Positions 1 through 9,543 of a stretch of DNA of 33,683 nucleotides are shown here, piece after piece. Position 1 is the first letter of the stretch. Every line of letters begins with the position of its first letter. The notes under the pieces are model-generated. The model saw nothing but the letters and a program-made list of their open reading frames with translations. It was not told where the DNA came from and searched no databases. The DNA lies in assembly GCA_005889345.1 (NCBI GenBank), contig VBFR01000193.1, forward strand, positions 1-33,683. Reading direction: 5' to 3'. This stretch comes from Chloroflexota bacterium (lineage in GTDB: Bacteria > Chloroflexota > Dormibacteria > CF-121). A program made the translations under genes and the position numbers.

Positions 1-1917
<1,917 letters not shown>

Positions 1918-1926
1918 CGGTCGCCC

Positions 1927-1934
1927 TAAACTTA
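1927..1934. promoter_or_regulatory. Overlapping divergent -10 elements between fmdB-like and phasin-like genes
   Basis: Only 21 bases separate the two divergent start codons. On the plus strand TAAACT (1927-1932) lies 6 bases before the phasin ATG, the geometry of a leaderless promoter. On the minus strand TAAGTT (1934-1929) lies 11 bases before the fmdB-like ATG. The two hexamers share bases, so one polymerase would exclude the other. No convincing -35 was found on either side, so this rests on -10 spacing alone. Confidence 0.5.
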
Positions 1935-1938
1935 GCGC

Positions 1939-2325
1939 ATGGCAGAAGAGCATCCGCATTCCGAAGGCACCGAACGCGTCCGCGAGGCGATCCGCGACGG
2001 CTTCACCATCATGCTGGGCGCAGCCAGCTGGGCATTCGAGCAGGGCGACCGCCTGGTCGACACCTGGTTTCACCAGGGGCAGATCAGCCGCGAGGAAGGC
2101 CGCCGGCGGTTCGAGGAGTTCGCGTCCACCACCCGACGCCGCGGCGAGGATCTTGGCCGCCGTGTCTCCGAAGGCATGCGGTCATCGATGCCCGTGGCGA
2201 CCCGCGATCAAGTCGCCAGCCTGGAACGGCAGGTGGCCGAGCTCAAGCGGCAGATCGAATCGATGAAGAGCGCCGGCGCGACGCCGCCCTCCTCAGGACC
2301 TGGCCCGAAGCGCGAACAGAGCTAA
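1939..2325 (+). CDS. Phasin-like / polyhydroxyalkanoate granule-associated family protein
   Basis: A 128-residue, charged, helix-forming protein. The middle (about residues 20-55) reads like the phasin-type helical domain (DGFTIMLGAASWAFEQGDRLVDTW), followed by an arginine-rich helix and a C-terminal heptad-like coiled coil (VASLERQVAELKRQIESM), then a proline-rich tail. This layout matches the poly(hydroxyalkanoate) granule-associated/phasin-like (COG3937) family. The ATG at 1939 directly follows a leaderless-type -10. It ends overlapping the convergent PBP gene by 4 bases. No PHA synthase is visible nearby, so a storage-granule role is not supported by context; it may be a general coiled-coil protein. 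Confidence 0.6.
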   Translation: MAEEHPHSEGTERVREAIRDGFTIMLGAASWAFEQGDRLVDTWFHQGQISREEGRRRFEEFASTTRRRGEDLGRRVSEGMRSSMPVATRDQVASLERQVAELKRQIESMKSAGATPPSSGPGPKREQS

Positions 2326-4340
2326 CCGTGCTTTTTGTGCCGGCCCTGCCCCTGGCCACCGCCCCCACCCGCGCCGCAATCCTCGTCACAGCCGGGTGGG
2401 GCCGGCGGCGGTTGCTGCGACTGCGCCACCGGCTCAGTTCCCGGCAGTAAGTACGCGGTATAGCCGTTCACGTTCACGGCGTGCAGTCCATCGGGCACGG
2501 CAAACGAGCTGTCGGGTCGGCCGTTGAGCGCTTCGGTCATGAAGCCGTGGAAGATGGGCGCCGCACCGACGATGCCACTAACGTTGCGCATCGGCGTGTG
2601 ATCCGCGTTCCCCACCCAGACGGCGACCGCCAGATCGGGCGTGAAGCCGACGGTCAGGTTGTCGCGGAAGTCGTTCGTCGTCCCCGTCTTGGCGGCGACG
2701 TGATGTCCGGGAATCACGAGATCGCTGTTCCTACCGAACGCGAGCGACCGGTTGCGGTCATCGGACAGCATCTGCGACATGATGAAGCTGACCTGCGGGC
2801 TGAGCGCCGGCTTGCCGTTGTTGCTTGGATCAAAACGGTAGAGGGTACTGCCGTCGTGTGCCACGATCTTCAGGATCGGCTGCGGGTGCTCGTAGGTGCC
2901 CTGCGCGGCCAGCGTGCTGGCGCCGGCGGCCATCTCGATCAGTGGCACTTCGTAACCGCCCAGCGTCAGGCTCGGCTGGTAGCTGCTGGCCGGCTGATTG
3001 AGCGTCGCCAGGCCCATGCGGCGGGCGACGTCGACGACCCGATCGGTGCCCGTGCCCAGTTCGACTTTGACAGCCGGAATGTTGAAGGAGTTGCCTAGGG
3101 CGAAGGGCAGGGGCTGCCAGCCGTGATACCAGCCGTCGTAGTTGTGCGGCGTGTAGCTGCTGCCGTCCGGCATCCGGACGTTGATTGGCTCGTCCAGCAC
3201 CCAGGAGCCCATCGTGAACTTCTGCGACTCGACGGCGGCGGTGTAGGTGAAGATCTTGAAGGCCGAGCCCGGCTGGCGCGGGGTGATCGCCATGTTGTAC
3301 TGCCCGCCCGGCACGTCCGGGCCAGCTGACCCGACCATCGCCAGCACCGCACCGGTCTTCGGGTCGAGGGCGACCAGCGCGCCGTCGGTAACGTGCTGGG
3401 CCTGCAAGGCCATGACTTTCTCCCGCACCTGACGCTCGGCGATCGACTGCAGGTTCCAGTCGAGCGACGTGATGACGGTCAATCCGCCGTTCTTGACCAG
3501 CTCCCCACCGTAGGTCTTCTCCAACTGCGCGGCGACCCAGTGGACGAAGCCAGGCGCCTTGACGTCGTCCGCCGTCGAGGCCTTCTGCGGACTCAGCTTT
3601 TGCGCGTAGGCGGCATCCGCCTGGGACGGCGTGATCGCGTGGTTGCGCACCATCGCGTCCAGCACTACGCGCTGCCGTGCCTTGGCCCCATTGAAGTTGG
3701 TGATGGGATCGAGTTCGGTCGGCGCCTGTGGCAGGCCGGCGAGGAAGCTGGCCTCAGCCAACGACAGCTGGCTGGCGGGCTTGCCGAAGTAGGCCAGCGC
3801 CGCCGCCTCCACACCATACGACCGATTGCCGTAATAGATCCGATTCAGATACGCCTCGAGGATTTGGGCCTTCGAGTACTGATGCTCGATCTCGACCGCG
3901 AGGATCGCCTCGTCCAGCTTGCGCAGCACGGAGCGGTCTTCCGAGAGGTAGATGTTCTTGACGAGCTGCTGGGTGATCGTGCTGCCGCCCTGGTTGAAGC
4001 GAAAGTGGAGCAGGTCGTCGAGGCCGGCCTGGCCCGTGCGCAGCAGGTTCAGACCGCCGTGCTGGTAAAAGCTGCGGTCCTCGACAGCGATGGTCGCCTG
4101 CTGCATCGCCGGCGCGACCTGCTTCAGCGGTACGATGTGGCGCCGCTCCGAGCCCTGGTGGATCTCCGCCAGCAGGACCGTCCCGGTCCGGTCGTAGATG
4201 CGGGTCGAGAGGGGCAGGCGCGCGGTGCTGAGATTGGAGGTGGAGGGCAGGCCGGCCCACACGTAGAGCAGGCCCGGAAGAAGGACGAGGAGGATGGCGA
4301 GCAAGACAGCCGGCGCTAGCATCCAGGGTCGGAAGCGCAC
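2322..4340 (-). CDS. Class A penicillin-binding protein (bifunctional glycosyltransferase/transpeptidase)
   Basis: Polymerises and cross-links peptidoglycan at the outer face of the membrane. From the GTG at 4340 the product has 672 residues: a membrane anchor at about 10-30; a GT51 glycosyltransferase with catalytic E87 in EDRSFYQHGG and GGSTITQQLVKN (118-129); then a transpeptidase with SxxK nucleophile S359-K362 (SAFK), SxN at S418-N420 and KTGT at 551-554. The tail (about 640-672) is rich in proline, glycine and charged residues, with a CDEDCG motif. An in-frame zinc ribbon lies directly upstream and may be the true N-terminus (see the separate entry), which makes the annotated GTG doubtful. 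A promoter lies at 4450-4478. Confidence 0.95.
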   Translation of the reverse strand: MRFRPWMLAPAVLLAILLVLLPGLLYVWAGLPSTSNLSTARLPLSTRIYDRTGTVLLAEIHQGSERRHIVPLKQVAPAMQQATIAVEDRSFYQHGGLNLLRTGQAGLDDLLHFRFNQGGSTITQQLVKNIYLSEDRSVLRKLDEAILAVEIEHQYSKAQILEAYLNRIYYGNRSYGVEAAALAYFGKPASQLSLAEASFLAGLPQAPTELDPITNFNGAKARQRVVLDAMVRNHAITPSQADAAYAQKLSPQKASTADDVKAPGFVHWVAAQLEKTYGGELVKNGGLTVITSLDWNLQSIAERQVREKVMALQAQHVTDGALVALDPKTGAVLAMVGSAGPDVPGGQYNMAITPRQPGSAFKIFTYTAAVESQKFTMGSWVLDEPINVRMPDGSSYTPHNYDGWYHGWQPLPFALGNSFNIPAVKVELGTGTDRVVDVARRMGLATLNQPASSYQPSLTLGGYEVPLIEMAAGASTLAAQGTYEHPQPILKIVAHDGSTLYRFDPSNNGKPALSPQVSFIMSQMLSDDRNRSLAFGRNSDLVIPGHHVAAKTGTTNDFRDNLTVGFTPDLAVAVWVGNADHTPMRNVSGIVGAAPIFHGFMTEALNGRPDSSFAVPDGLHAVNVNGYTAYLLPGTEPVAQSQQPPPAPPGCDEDCGAGGGGGQGQGRHKKHG

Positions 4341-4445
4341 GCGCCTCCTGGGTGTGACGGCCCGACCGCAACCCGAGCAGAACCGGCTGTCGGGCTTGAG
4401 CGCGTTGCCGCAATCCGGGCAGAACGAACCAGTAGGATTGACGGG
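4341..4445 (-). other. In-frame zinc-ribbon extension of the PBP gene lacking a standard start codon
   Basis: Reading the PBP frame upstream of its GTG gives 35 further sense codons back to a TAA at 4446-4448. They encode CPDCGNALKPDSRFCSGCG, a textbook double-CxxC zinc ribbon, then a basic linker leading into the membrane anchor. No ATG, GTG or TTG occurs in this extension. The codon at the predicted transcription start is GTC (4440-4442), followed by AATCCTACT. Zinc ribbons before a membrane anchor are common in Gram-positive proteins, so this is probably translated, from a non-standard leaderless start or after a base error. The coding signal is strong; the initiation mechanism is unknown. 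Confidence 0.65.
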
Positions 4446-4449
4446 TTAT

Positions 4450-4478
4450 ATTATACTAAGAGGCTCAGGAACTGATAA
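4450..4478 (-). promoter_or_regulatory. Sigma-70-type promoter for the PBP gene
   Basis: On the minus strand TTATCA (4478-4473), a 17-base spacer and a perfect TATAAT (4455-4450). The -10 lies just past the pncA-like stop codon and the -35 overlaps the end of that gene. Transcription would begin around 4442-4444, at or just before the GTC codon of the zinc-ribbon extension, leaving no room for a Shine-Dalgarno sequence. Confidence 0.7.
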
Positions 4479-5004
4479 TGCGTGCGCCCAGGACCCCCCT
4501 GAGATGGGCGAGCGCCCAGCGCTGCACCTCGTCGCCAGGGTGCCCGGGGCCGTCGAACGTCTCCACGGCCGAGGCCGGGACCACCACCCGGTAGTCGCGG
4601 TTGCGCAGGTCGGCGACGGTGTGCAGCACACAGATGTCGGTGCACACCCCGACGACGGTGACCTGTTCAGGTTGCGCGGCGCGCAGCCGCGCCTCGAGGT
4701 CGGTCTCGAAGAAACCGGAGTAGCGGCGCTTGCGGATCAGCGTCGCCTCCTTGAGCAGGGGCTGGAGCTCGGGAACCACCTCGGACTCGACCGTCCCACG
4801 CACGCAGTGCACGGGAAAGACTTCGAACTCCCGGTCGTTTACGTCGTGCGTGTCCGCCAGGAAGATGAGCTGGTCGCCCGCCCGCCGGCGCTCTTCGATG
4901 GCCTCGCGAATCTTTGGGATGGCCGCGTCGCAGCGGGGAGAGGCGAGGTTCCCCTGCTTGCAGAAGCCGTTGAGCACGTCGACCACGATGGTCACGTTCG
5001 GCAT
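4465..5004 (-). CDS. Nicotinamidase-like cysteine hydrolase (isochorismatase superfamily)
   Basis: A 179-residue cysteine hydrolase likely to convert nicotinamide to nicotinate. The catalytic triad is visible: D9 (VVDVLNGF), K92 (RKRRYSGF) and C125 in VGVCTDICVLHT. A metal site is suggested by D51 and H53 (LADTHD) and H66 (FPVHCVRG). These features and the length match PncA-type nicotinamidases rather than isochorismatase proper. It lies 2 bases after a nicotinate phosphoribosyltransferase-like gene, so the pair would form a nicotinamide salvage route to NAD. The related activity N-carbamoylsarcosine amidase cannot be excluded from sequence alone, but the neighbour argues for PncA. Confidence 0.85.
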   Translation of the reverse strand: MPNVTIVVDVLNGFCKQGNLASPRCDAAIPKIREAIEERRRAGDQLIFLADTHDVNDREFEVFPVHCVRGTVESEVVPELQPLLKEATLIRKRRYSGFFETDLEARLRAAQPEQVTVVGVCTDICVLHTVADLRNRDYRVVVPASAVETFDGPGHPGDEVQRWALAHLRGVLGARIISS

Positions 5005-5006
5005 GG

Positions 5007-6095
5007 TCAGGTCACCGGCTCAAGACGCGGGTTCGGGCGGTACCGCCTCCCGGCTTTGGCATTGGGCCGGCCCTCGACCATGACGACGTCCGCGGTGAAG
5101 TCATAGGTGCCCTGGAAGAAGGCGCTGCCGACCCCGTAGGCGTCGACGGGAACCCGCTCCCGCTCGAAGCGCTCGATCTTATCGACGTTGAAGCCGCCAC
5201 TGGCGACGATCTTGACGTGCTCGAAGCCCTCGCGGTCGAGGGCCTGCCGAACCAGGTGGCAGAGTTGCGGGTTGACGCCGCGCGGGTCGAAGTCACCCAT
5301 CAGGTTCTGGACGCTGACGTCGACCATCGTCTCCGAGGTGTCGAGGCGCACGCCCCAGAGCCGGTCCTTGAGCGCCCGCGCGACCTCGAGCGAGGTCCGC
5401 ACGCAATCGTTCTCCCAATCGACGAGGACCACCAGGTTCGCCGTCGGCTCCATGTATTCGGCATATTTGCGCGCAGCCAGCACGGTGTCCCCGTTGTAGG
5501 CGGCGATCAATCCGTGTGGCACCGTTCCAATGCCCCGGCCACCCCACCAGGATGCCTGCGCGTCGGTGGAGACGCCGATCGCCCCCGAGACGTGGGCCGC
5601 GTAGCCGTCGCCCGTTTGCACCAGGTGGTGGTCGTGACGAGCCGGGAAGAACATGATCTGTTTGCCGTTGGCCGCCTCCACGACACGCCGCACGTTGGTC
5701 GCGACCTTGGTCCGGCGCGAGAGGACACCGAGGTAGACGGTCTCCAGCCGGGCGAACAGTGAGTAGTCGCCCTCGATCGTCATCGTCGTCTCCCAGGGGG
5801 CCGCCTCGTCGCCGTCGTAGAGCGCGTGGACCCGGAGTTGCGAGAAGTCTTCGGAACACAGCTTGACGATGGCGATCGCCTCATCCATGCCGCCCACGAC
5901 CGCCCGGTTCTTCTGGAAGACCTGCATCAGGACGTGCGGGTGGCGGTTGTCCGCGTCGAGGACGTCGACGGTTCGGTTGAAGTAGACGTCGCTGTAATAG
6001 CCTTCGCGGATCCGCTCGACCGGCAACCGAAAAACGGATGGGTCGAGCCGCTCGCGTCGGCGGGTCGGCGCTTGGGTCACCGCTTCCGTGGCCAC
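5007..6095 (-). CDS. Nicotinate phosphoribosyltransferase-like protein
   Basis: Predicted to join nicotinate to PRPP in the Preiss-Handler route to NAD. The 362-residue product starts at GTG and has the family's GYYSDVYF substrate loop near residue 33, the H-rich RHDHHLVQTG stretch, LVDWENDC, WGVRLDTSET and IVASGGFNVDKI in the type II PRTase barrel, and VDAYGVGSAFF near the C-terminus. It is shorter than enterobacterial PncB (about 400) and resembles the compact archaeal/Gram-positive type. It follows accA by 16 bases and precedes the nicotinamidase by 2, which suggests one transcript with the fatty-acid genes. Confidence in family is high; the exact substrate rests on the pncA-like neighbour. 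Confidence 0.88.
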   Translation of the reverse strand: MATEAVTQAPTRRRERLDPSVFRLPVERIREGYYSDVYFNRTVDVLDADNRHPHVLMQVFQKNRAVVGGMDEAIAIVKLCSEDFSQLRVHALYDGDEAAPWETTMTIEGDYSLFARLETVYLGVLSRRTKVATNVRRVVEAANGKQIMFFPARHDHHLVQTGDGYAAHVSGAIGVSTDAQASWWGGRGIGTVPHGLIAAYNGDTVLAARKYAEYMEPTANLVVLVDWENDCVRTSLEVARALKDRLWGVRLDTSETMVDVSVQNLMGDFDPRGVNPQLCHLVRQALDREGFEHVKIVASGGFNVDKIERFERERVPVDAYGVGSAFFQGTYDFTADVVMVEGRPNAKAGRRYRPNPRLEPVT

Positions 6096-6111
6096 GGCAG
6101 TGGTTCAGATA

Positions 6112-6921
6112 TTAGGCGCCGATCTTCCGATATCGCTGGTAGCGCTCCTCGACCAGGCGGTCGATGGCGATCGCCTCGAGCGCACCGAGATGGCGTCGCA
6201 ACGCCGCGCCGGCCGCGTCGGTCGCCACGCCGTAGTCGTTGTGGGCGCCGCCCGGCGGCTCGGGCACGATCTCATCCGCCAGTCCGAGCCCTTTCAAATC
6301 GGCGGCGGTCAGCTTGAGCGCGTCGGCCGCTTCGACCTTGCGGGCGATATCGCGCCAGAGGATCGAGGCGCAGGCCTCCGGCATGGCCACGCTGTAGATG
6401 GAGTGCTCCATCATCAGCAGGCGGTCGCCCACCCCGATGCCGAGCGCCCCGCCGCTGCCGCCCTCGCCGATCACCAGCGTCACGATCGGAACGCGCGCCT
6501 GGGCAAGCGCTACGAGGTTGTCCGCGATCGCCCAGGCAATGCCTCGTTCCTCAGCCCCGGCGCCGGGGAAGGCCCCCGAGGTATCGACGAACGCCACGAT
6601 TGGAAACTGGAAGCGTTCCGCCTGCCGGATCAGGCGGAGGGCCTTGCGGTAGCCCTCGGGGTTGGCCATGCCGAAATTGCGCATGGCCCGTTCCGCCGTG
6701 GTGCGTCCTTTCTGCTGCGCAATCACCATGACCGTCTGCTTGTCGAGGGCGGCCGGCCCGCCGATGATCGCGTGGTCGTCGCCGAAGACGCGATCACCGT
6801 GCAGCTCGAAGAAATCACTGAAGATCGCGTGGATGTAGTCGAGCGCGTAGGGCCGGTCCGGATGCCGGGCGAGCTCGACCTGCTCCCAGGTGGCGGCCGC
6901 GACCGATCCGTTGTCGCTCAC
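6112..6921 (-). CDS. accA: Acetyl-CoA carboxylase carboxyltransferase subunit alpha
   Basis: Alpha half of the carboxyltransferase that transfers CO2 from carboxybiotin to acetyl-CoA, giving malonyl-CoA for fatty-acid synthesis. At 269 residues it is shorter than the E. coli protein, mainly at the N-terminus. Recognisable segments are RPYALDYIHAIFSDFFELHGDR, the oxyanion-hole glycines in VDTSGAFPGAGAEERG and IGEGGSGGALGIG, and the YSVAMPEACASILWRD region. Its ATG overlaps the accD stop by 4 bases, so alpha and beta subunits are translationally coupled, consistent with their equimolar A2B2 assembly. AccB and AccC are not in the window. Confidence 0.97.
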   Translation of the reverse strand: MSDNGSVAAATWEQVELARHPDRPYALDYIHAIFSDFFELHGDRVFGDDHAIIGGPAALDKQTVMVIAQQKGRTTAERAMRNFGMANPEGYRKALRLIRQAERFQFPIVAFVDTSGAFPGAGAEERGIAWAIADNLVALAQARVPIVTLVIGEGGSGGALGIGVGDRLLMMEHSIYSVAMPEACASILWRDIARKVEAADALKLTAADLKGLGLADEIVPEPPGGAHNDYGVATDAAGAALRRHLGALEAIAIDRLVEERYQRYRKIGA

Positions 6922-7829
6922 CGGGGGGTAACGGACGCGGGCGCGGGCGTCTTCGCCTGGCGCTGCAGCTCGAAGTCGCCGGCCACGCCGTTCCTCGCGT
7001 AGAGATCGAGCAATTGGCGCAACACGGCCGGCAGCTCGGGGCGCGGCACCACGAGATCGATCATGCCGTGCTGCCAGAGGAACTCCGCCGTCTGGAATCC
7101 CTCGGGAAGTGTTTCGTAGGTCGCCTGCTGAATGACCCGCGCGCCGGCAAAGCCGATCATGGCGCCCGGTTCGGCGATGATCAGGTCGCCCAGGGAGGCG
7201 AAGCTAGCCGTCACTCCGCCCATCGTCGGATCGGTCAACAGCGAGATGTAGGGAACGCCGGCCGCCGCGAGCCGACCGAGGGCGGCCGACGTCTTCGCCA
7301 GCTGCATCAGGGAGAGCATGCCCTCTTGCATACGGGCGCCCCCCGAGGCGGAGATGATGAGCAGCGGCAGACGGCTTTTGAGGGCGCGCTCGATGCCGTT
7401 CGTGATCTTTTCACCCGTGGCCGCGCCCATGCTGCCGCCCATGAAGGCGAAGTCGAGGCAGACGATGACGAGGCGATGGCCCGCGAGCAGGGCCTCGCCC
7501 CAGATGACTGCCTCGTTGGCACCGGTGGCGGCGCGGCTCTGTTCGATCCGCTTGGTGTAGGGCTGCGAGTCTTTGAAGCCGAGGACGTCCTTCGCCACGA
7601 TGGCCTGGTCCTCTTCCCGGAAGGAACCCGGCTCGACCAGCATCGACACGCGCTCGGGAGCGCGCAGCCGGAAGTGGTAGCCGCAGCGATAGCACACACC
7701 CAGAGCCGCGGTCAGCCGGGCCGGCTCGAGCGAGGTATCGCACTTGGGGCAGGTAAGCCGATCGACCTCCTCGCCGACGCCGGCGCGCGGCGACGGCAGA
7801 GCGACGTACCGCGTTTTGGGACGAAACAT
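6918..7829 (-). CDS. accD: Acetyl-CoA carboxylase carboxyltransferase subunit beta
   Basis: Beta subunit of the malonyl-CoA-forming carboxyltransferase. The 303-residue protein has the family's N-terminal four-cysteine zinc ribbon (C27, C30, C46, C49: CPKC...CYRC), then the crotonase-like core with SASGGARMQEGMLSLMQLAKT, LLTDPTMGGVTASFASLGD and IGFAGARVI. It lies 3 bases after fabH and overlaps accA by 4. Known bacterial AccD zinc ribbons bind nucleic acid and may autoregulate translation; whether this one does is not visible. Confidence 0.97.
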   Translation of the reverse strand: MFRPKTRYVALPSPRAGVGEEVDRLTCPKCDTSLEPARLTAALGVCYRCGYHFRLRAPERVSMLVEPGSFREEDQAIVAKDVLGFKDSQPYTKRIEQSRAATGANEAVIWGEALLAGHRLVIVCLDFAFMGGSMGAATGEKITNGIERALKSRLPLLIISASGGARMQEGMLSLMQLAKTSAALGRLAAAGVPYISLLTDPTMGGVTASFASLGDLIIAEPGAMIGFAGARVIQQATYETLPEGFQTAEFLWQHGMIDLVVPRPELPAVLRQLLDLYARNGVAGDFELQRQAKTPAPASVTPR

Positions 7830-7832
7830 GGG

Positions 7833-8816
7833 TTAAGCCGCGGCCCTAACGGGCGCGCCTTCCCACTTGATGACGCAAGCACCCCAGGTCAGCCCGGCGC
7901 CGAACCCGACAAGGACGAGATGGTCGCCGGATTTGAGCCGGCCGGCGGCCAGCGCATCCTTGAGCGCGAGGGGAATCGACGCGGTCGAGGTGTTGCCGTA
8001 GTTGGCGATCTCGTTGACCATGACGTCGGCACCCACGCCCAGCCGCTTGCCGGCGGCCTCGATGATGCGGGCATTGGCCTGGTGCGGGACGATCAGCTTG
8101 ACGTCCTCGAGGGGGACGTTGGCCTTCTCCAGCGCCTGGAGGGTGGCCTGGGCGAGGATTTCGGTGGCGAAGCGGAAGACTTTGCGACCGTCCATGCGGA
8201 TTTCGGGACGGCCGCGGCCTTCCGGGCCGTCGGCACCGGGCGCGACATAGATAAGGTCGCCGCCGGAACCGTCCGATCCCAATACCGATGACTTGATGCC
8301 GGCGCCGTTGCTGCTCGGCCCCAACACGACAGCGCCCGCGCCGTCACCGAAGACGACGCAGGTGCCGCGATCTTTGAAGTTGAGGATCTTCGTGAGCGTC
8401 TCGCTGCCGATCACGATCGCCTGTTTGGACTCACCCCCACTCACGAAGCGGTCGGCAATGCTCATCGCGTAAAGGAAACCGGTGCAGGCCGCCTGCACAT
8501 CGAACGCGGGTCCGTGCGCACCCAGCCGTTCCTGAACGCGAGACGCGACCGACGGGAACATCGAGTCGGGCGTCGACGTGCTGCACACGATGAGGTCGGT
8601 GTCCTGCGGGCGCAAGCCGGCTACGCGCAGCGCGTCCCGGGCGGCTTCCGCGGCCAGGTCGGTGGCCGTCTCGTTGACGGCCGCGATCCGTCGCTCGTGG
8701 ATACCGGTCCGCTCGCGGATCCACGTATCGGATGTCTCGACCATCTTCTCGAGGTCAGCGTTGGTCAGGATGCCGGACGGAACATAGCTGCCGACCGACT
8801 TGATGCTGGTAAGCAT
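7833..8816 (-). CDS. fabH: 3-oxoacyl-[acyl-carrier-protein] synthase III (KAS III)
   Basis: Starts fatty-acid chains by condensing acyl-CoA with malonyl-ACP. The chosen start is the ATG at 8816 (327 residues), which gives the family N-terminus MLTSIKSVGSYVP and follows GGGAGAGG; an ATG at 8861 would place the predicted -10 TATACT inside the coding region and is rejected. The catalytic triad is clear: C111 (AACTGFLYA), H245 (PHQANARI) and N275 (NYGNTSTASIP). It heads the run fabH-accD-accA-pncB-pncA, so initiation substrate supply and chain initiation are co-expressed. No acp, fabD, fabF or fapR homologue is present. Confidence 0.96.
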   Translation of the reverse strand: MLTSIKSVGSYVPSGILTNADLEKMVETSDTWIRERTGIHERRIAAVNETATDLAAEAARDALRVAGLRPQDTDLIVCSTSTPDSMFPSVASRVQERLGAHGPAFDVQAACTGFLYAMSIADRFVSGGESKQAIVIGSETLTKILNFKDRGTCVVFGDGAGAVVLGPSSNGAGIKSSVLGSDGSGGDLIYVAPGADGPEGRGRPEIRMDGRKVFRFATEILAQATLQALEKANVPLEDVKLIVPHQANARIIEAAGKRLGVGADVMVNEIANYGNTSTASIPLALKDALAAGRLKSGDHLVLVGFGAGLTWGACVIKWEGAPVRAAA

Positions 8817-8846
8817 GCCTCTCCCGGCTAAAGAATCTGGCTGACC

Positions 8847-8875
8847 AGTATATACCGGCATCTGCAGACTGGTTA
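8847..8875 (-). promoter_or_regulatory. Candidate promoter for the fabH operon
   Basis: On the minus strand a good -10 (TATACT, 8852-8847) is preceded at 17 bases by a poor -35 (TAACCA, 8875-8870; 3 of 6 matches). The predicted start near 8840 would leave a 24-base leader carrying GGGAGAGG before the ATG at 8816. Confidence 0.45.
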
Positions 8876-8923
8876 CGCCTTTTCACTGAGCGTCAACAGG
8901 ACGTTTCGGGCTCCGCTCCGGCG

Positions 8924-8952
8924 TTTAAAAGCCGCCGGGCCCGGGGTATATC
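8924..8952 (+). promoter_or_regulatory. Candidate promoter for hsp20
   Basis: TTTAAA (8924-8929), a 17-base GC-rich spacer containing the palindrome CCGGGCCCGG, and TATATC (8947-8952). The transcript would start near 8959, leaving a 30-base leader with a near-perfect AAGGAGGT Shine-Dalgarno at 8976-8983. No CIRCE, HAIR or ROSE-type heat-shock element was recognised. Confidence 0.45.
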
Positions 8953-8988
8953 GGCGACCGAAAAAGTAAATCTGAAGGAGGTCATGTC

Positions 8989-9501
8989 ATGAGCAGCGTG
9001 ATTCGTTGGTCACCAATCAGTGACCTGATGTCTCTCCATAACGCCATGGATCGCCTCTTCGGCGATACCTTCGGCGTTCCCGGATCGTCGCGGTCGGTCG
9101 GGGCGGTCGGTGAGGGGTACCTACCCCTGGACATCTACCAGACCGACAAAGCGTGGGTGATCCGGGCCGCCGTGCCCGGGGTCGACCCCAGCGCGGTGGA
9201 GGTTACGTTCGACGGCGGCCAGATCACCATCAAGGGCGAGATCAAGCCGCCGGCCGATACGCCGCCCGAGGAGTACTGGCTACGCGAGAACTACGCCGGC
9301 AAGTTCAGCCGCCAGGTCACGCTTCCCGACGACACCGTCGGGGAGCAGGCGAGGGCGCAGTTCGTGAACGGCATGCTGATCCTGACCGTGCCCAGAGCGC
9401 AGCCGACAAAGCCGAAGTCGGTGAAGATCCCGATTTCGGGTGGGTCAGCGAGCGGCAACGGCGAACAGGCGCAGCTCGGCGTCGCTTCCGCGAAGAAATA
9501 G
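8989..9501 (+). CDS. Hsp20 / alpha-crystallin family small heat-shock protein
   Basis: An ATP-independent holdase chaperone that binds unfolding proteins in the cytosol. The 170-residue product has a short N-terminal arm (SDLMSLHNAMDRLFGD), an alpha-crystallin domain from about residue 44 (YLPLDIYQTDKAWVIRAAVPGV) through the conserved FVNGMLILTVPRA end strand, and a C-terminal extension with the I-x-I anchor KIPISG. The ATG follows an unusually strong ribosome binding site. It is monocistronic: tandem hairpins and a T-run follow immediately. Confidence 0.95.
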   Translation: MSSVIRWSPISDLMSLHNAMDRLFGDTFGVPGSSRSVGAVGEGYLPLDIYQTDKAWVIRAAVPGVDPSAVEVTFDGGQITIKGEIKPPADTPPEEYWLRENYAGKFSRQVTLPDDTVGEQARAQFVNGMLILTVPRAQPTKPKSVKIPISGGSASGNGEQAQLGVASAKK

Positions 9502-9543
9502 GTTCGGCCCCGAACCGAAAAGGCCGCCTGCGGGCGGCTTTTT
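9501..9543. terminator. Tandem hairpin, probably bidirectional terminator between hsp20 and yjbQ-like gene
   Basis: Two stem-loops follow the hsp20 stop. The first is GGTTCG-GCCC-CGAACC (9501-9516). The second is GCCGCC-TGCG-GGCGGC (9523-9538) followed by TTTTT on the plus strand and preceded by AAAA, which serves as a T-run for the minus strand. The convergent gene's stop codon lies inside the T-run, so the element could end both transcripts. Confidence 0.8.

Noticed and set aside
8840-8988. CIRCE or HAIR heat-shock operator upstream of hsp20
   Set aside because: Neither the TTAGCACTC/GAGTGCTAA nor the CTTGAGT/ACTCAAG inverted repeat is present.
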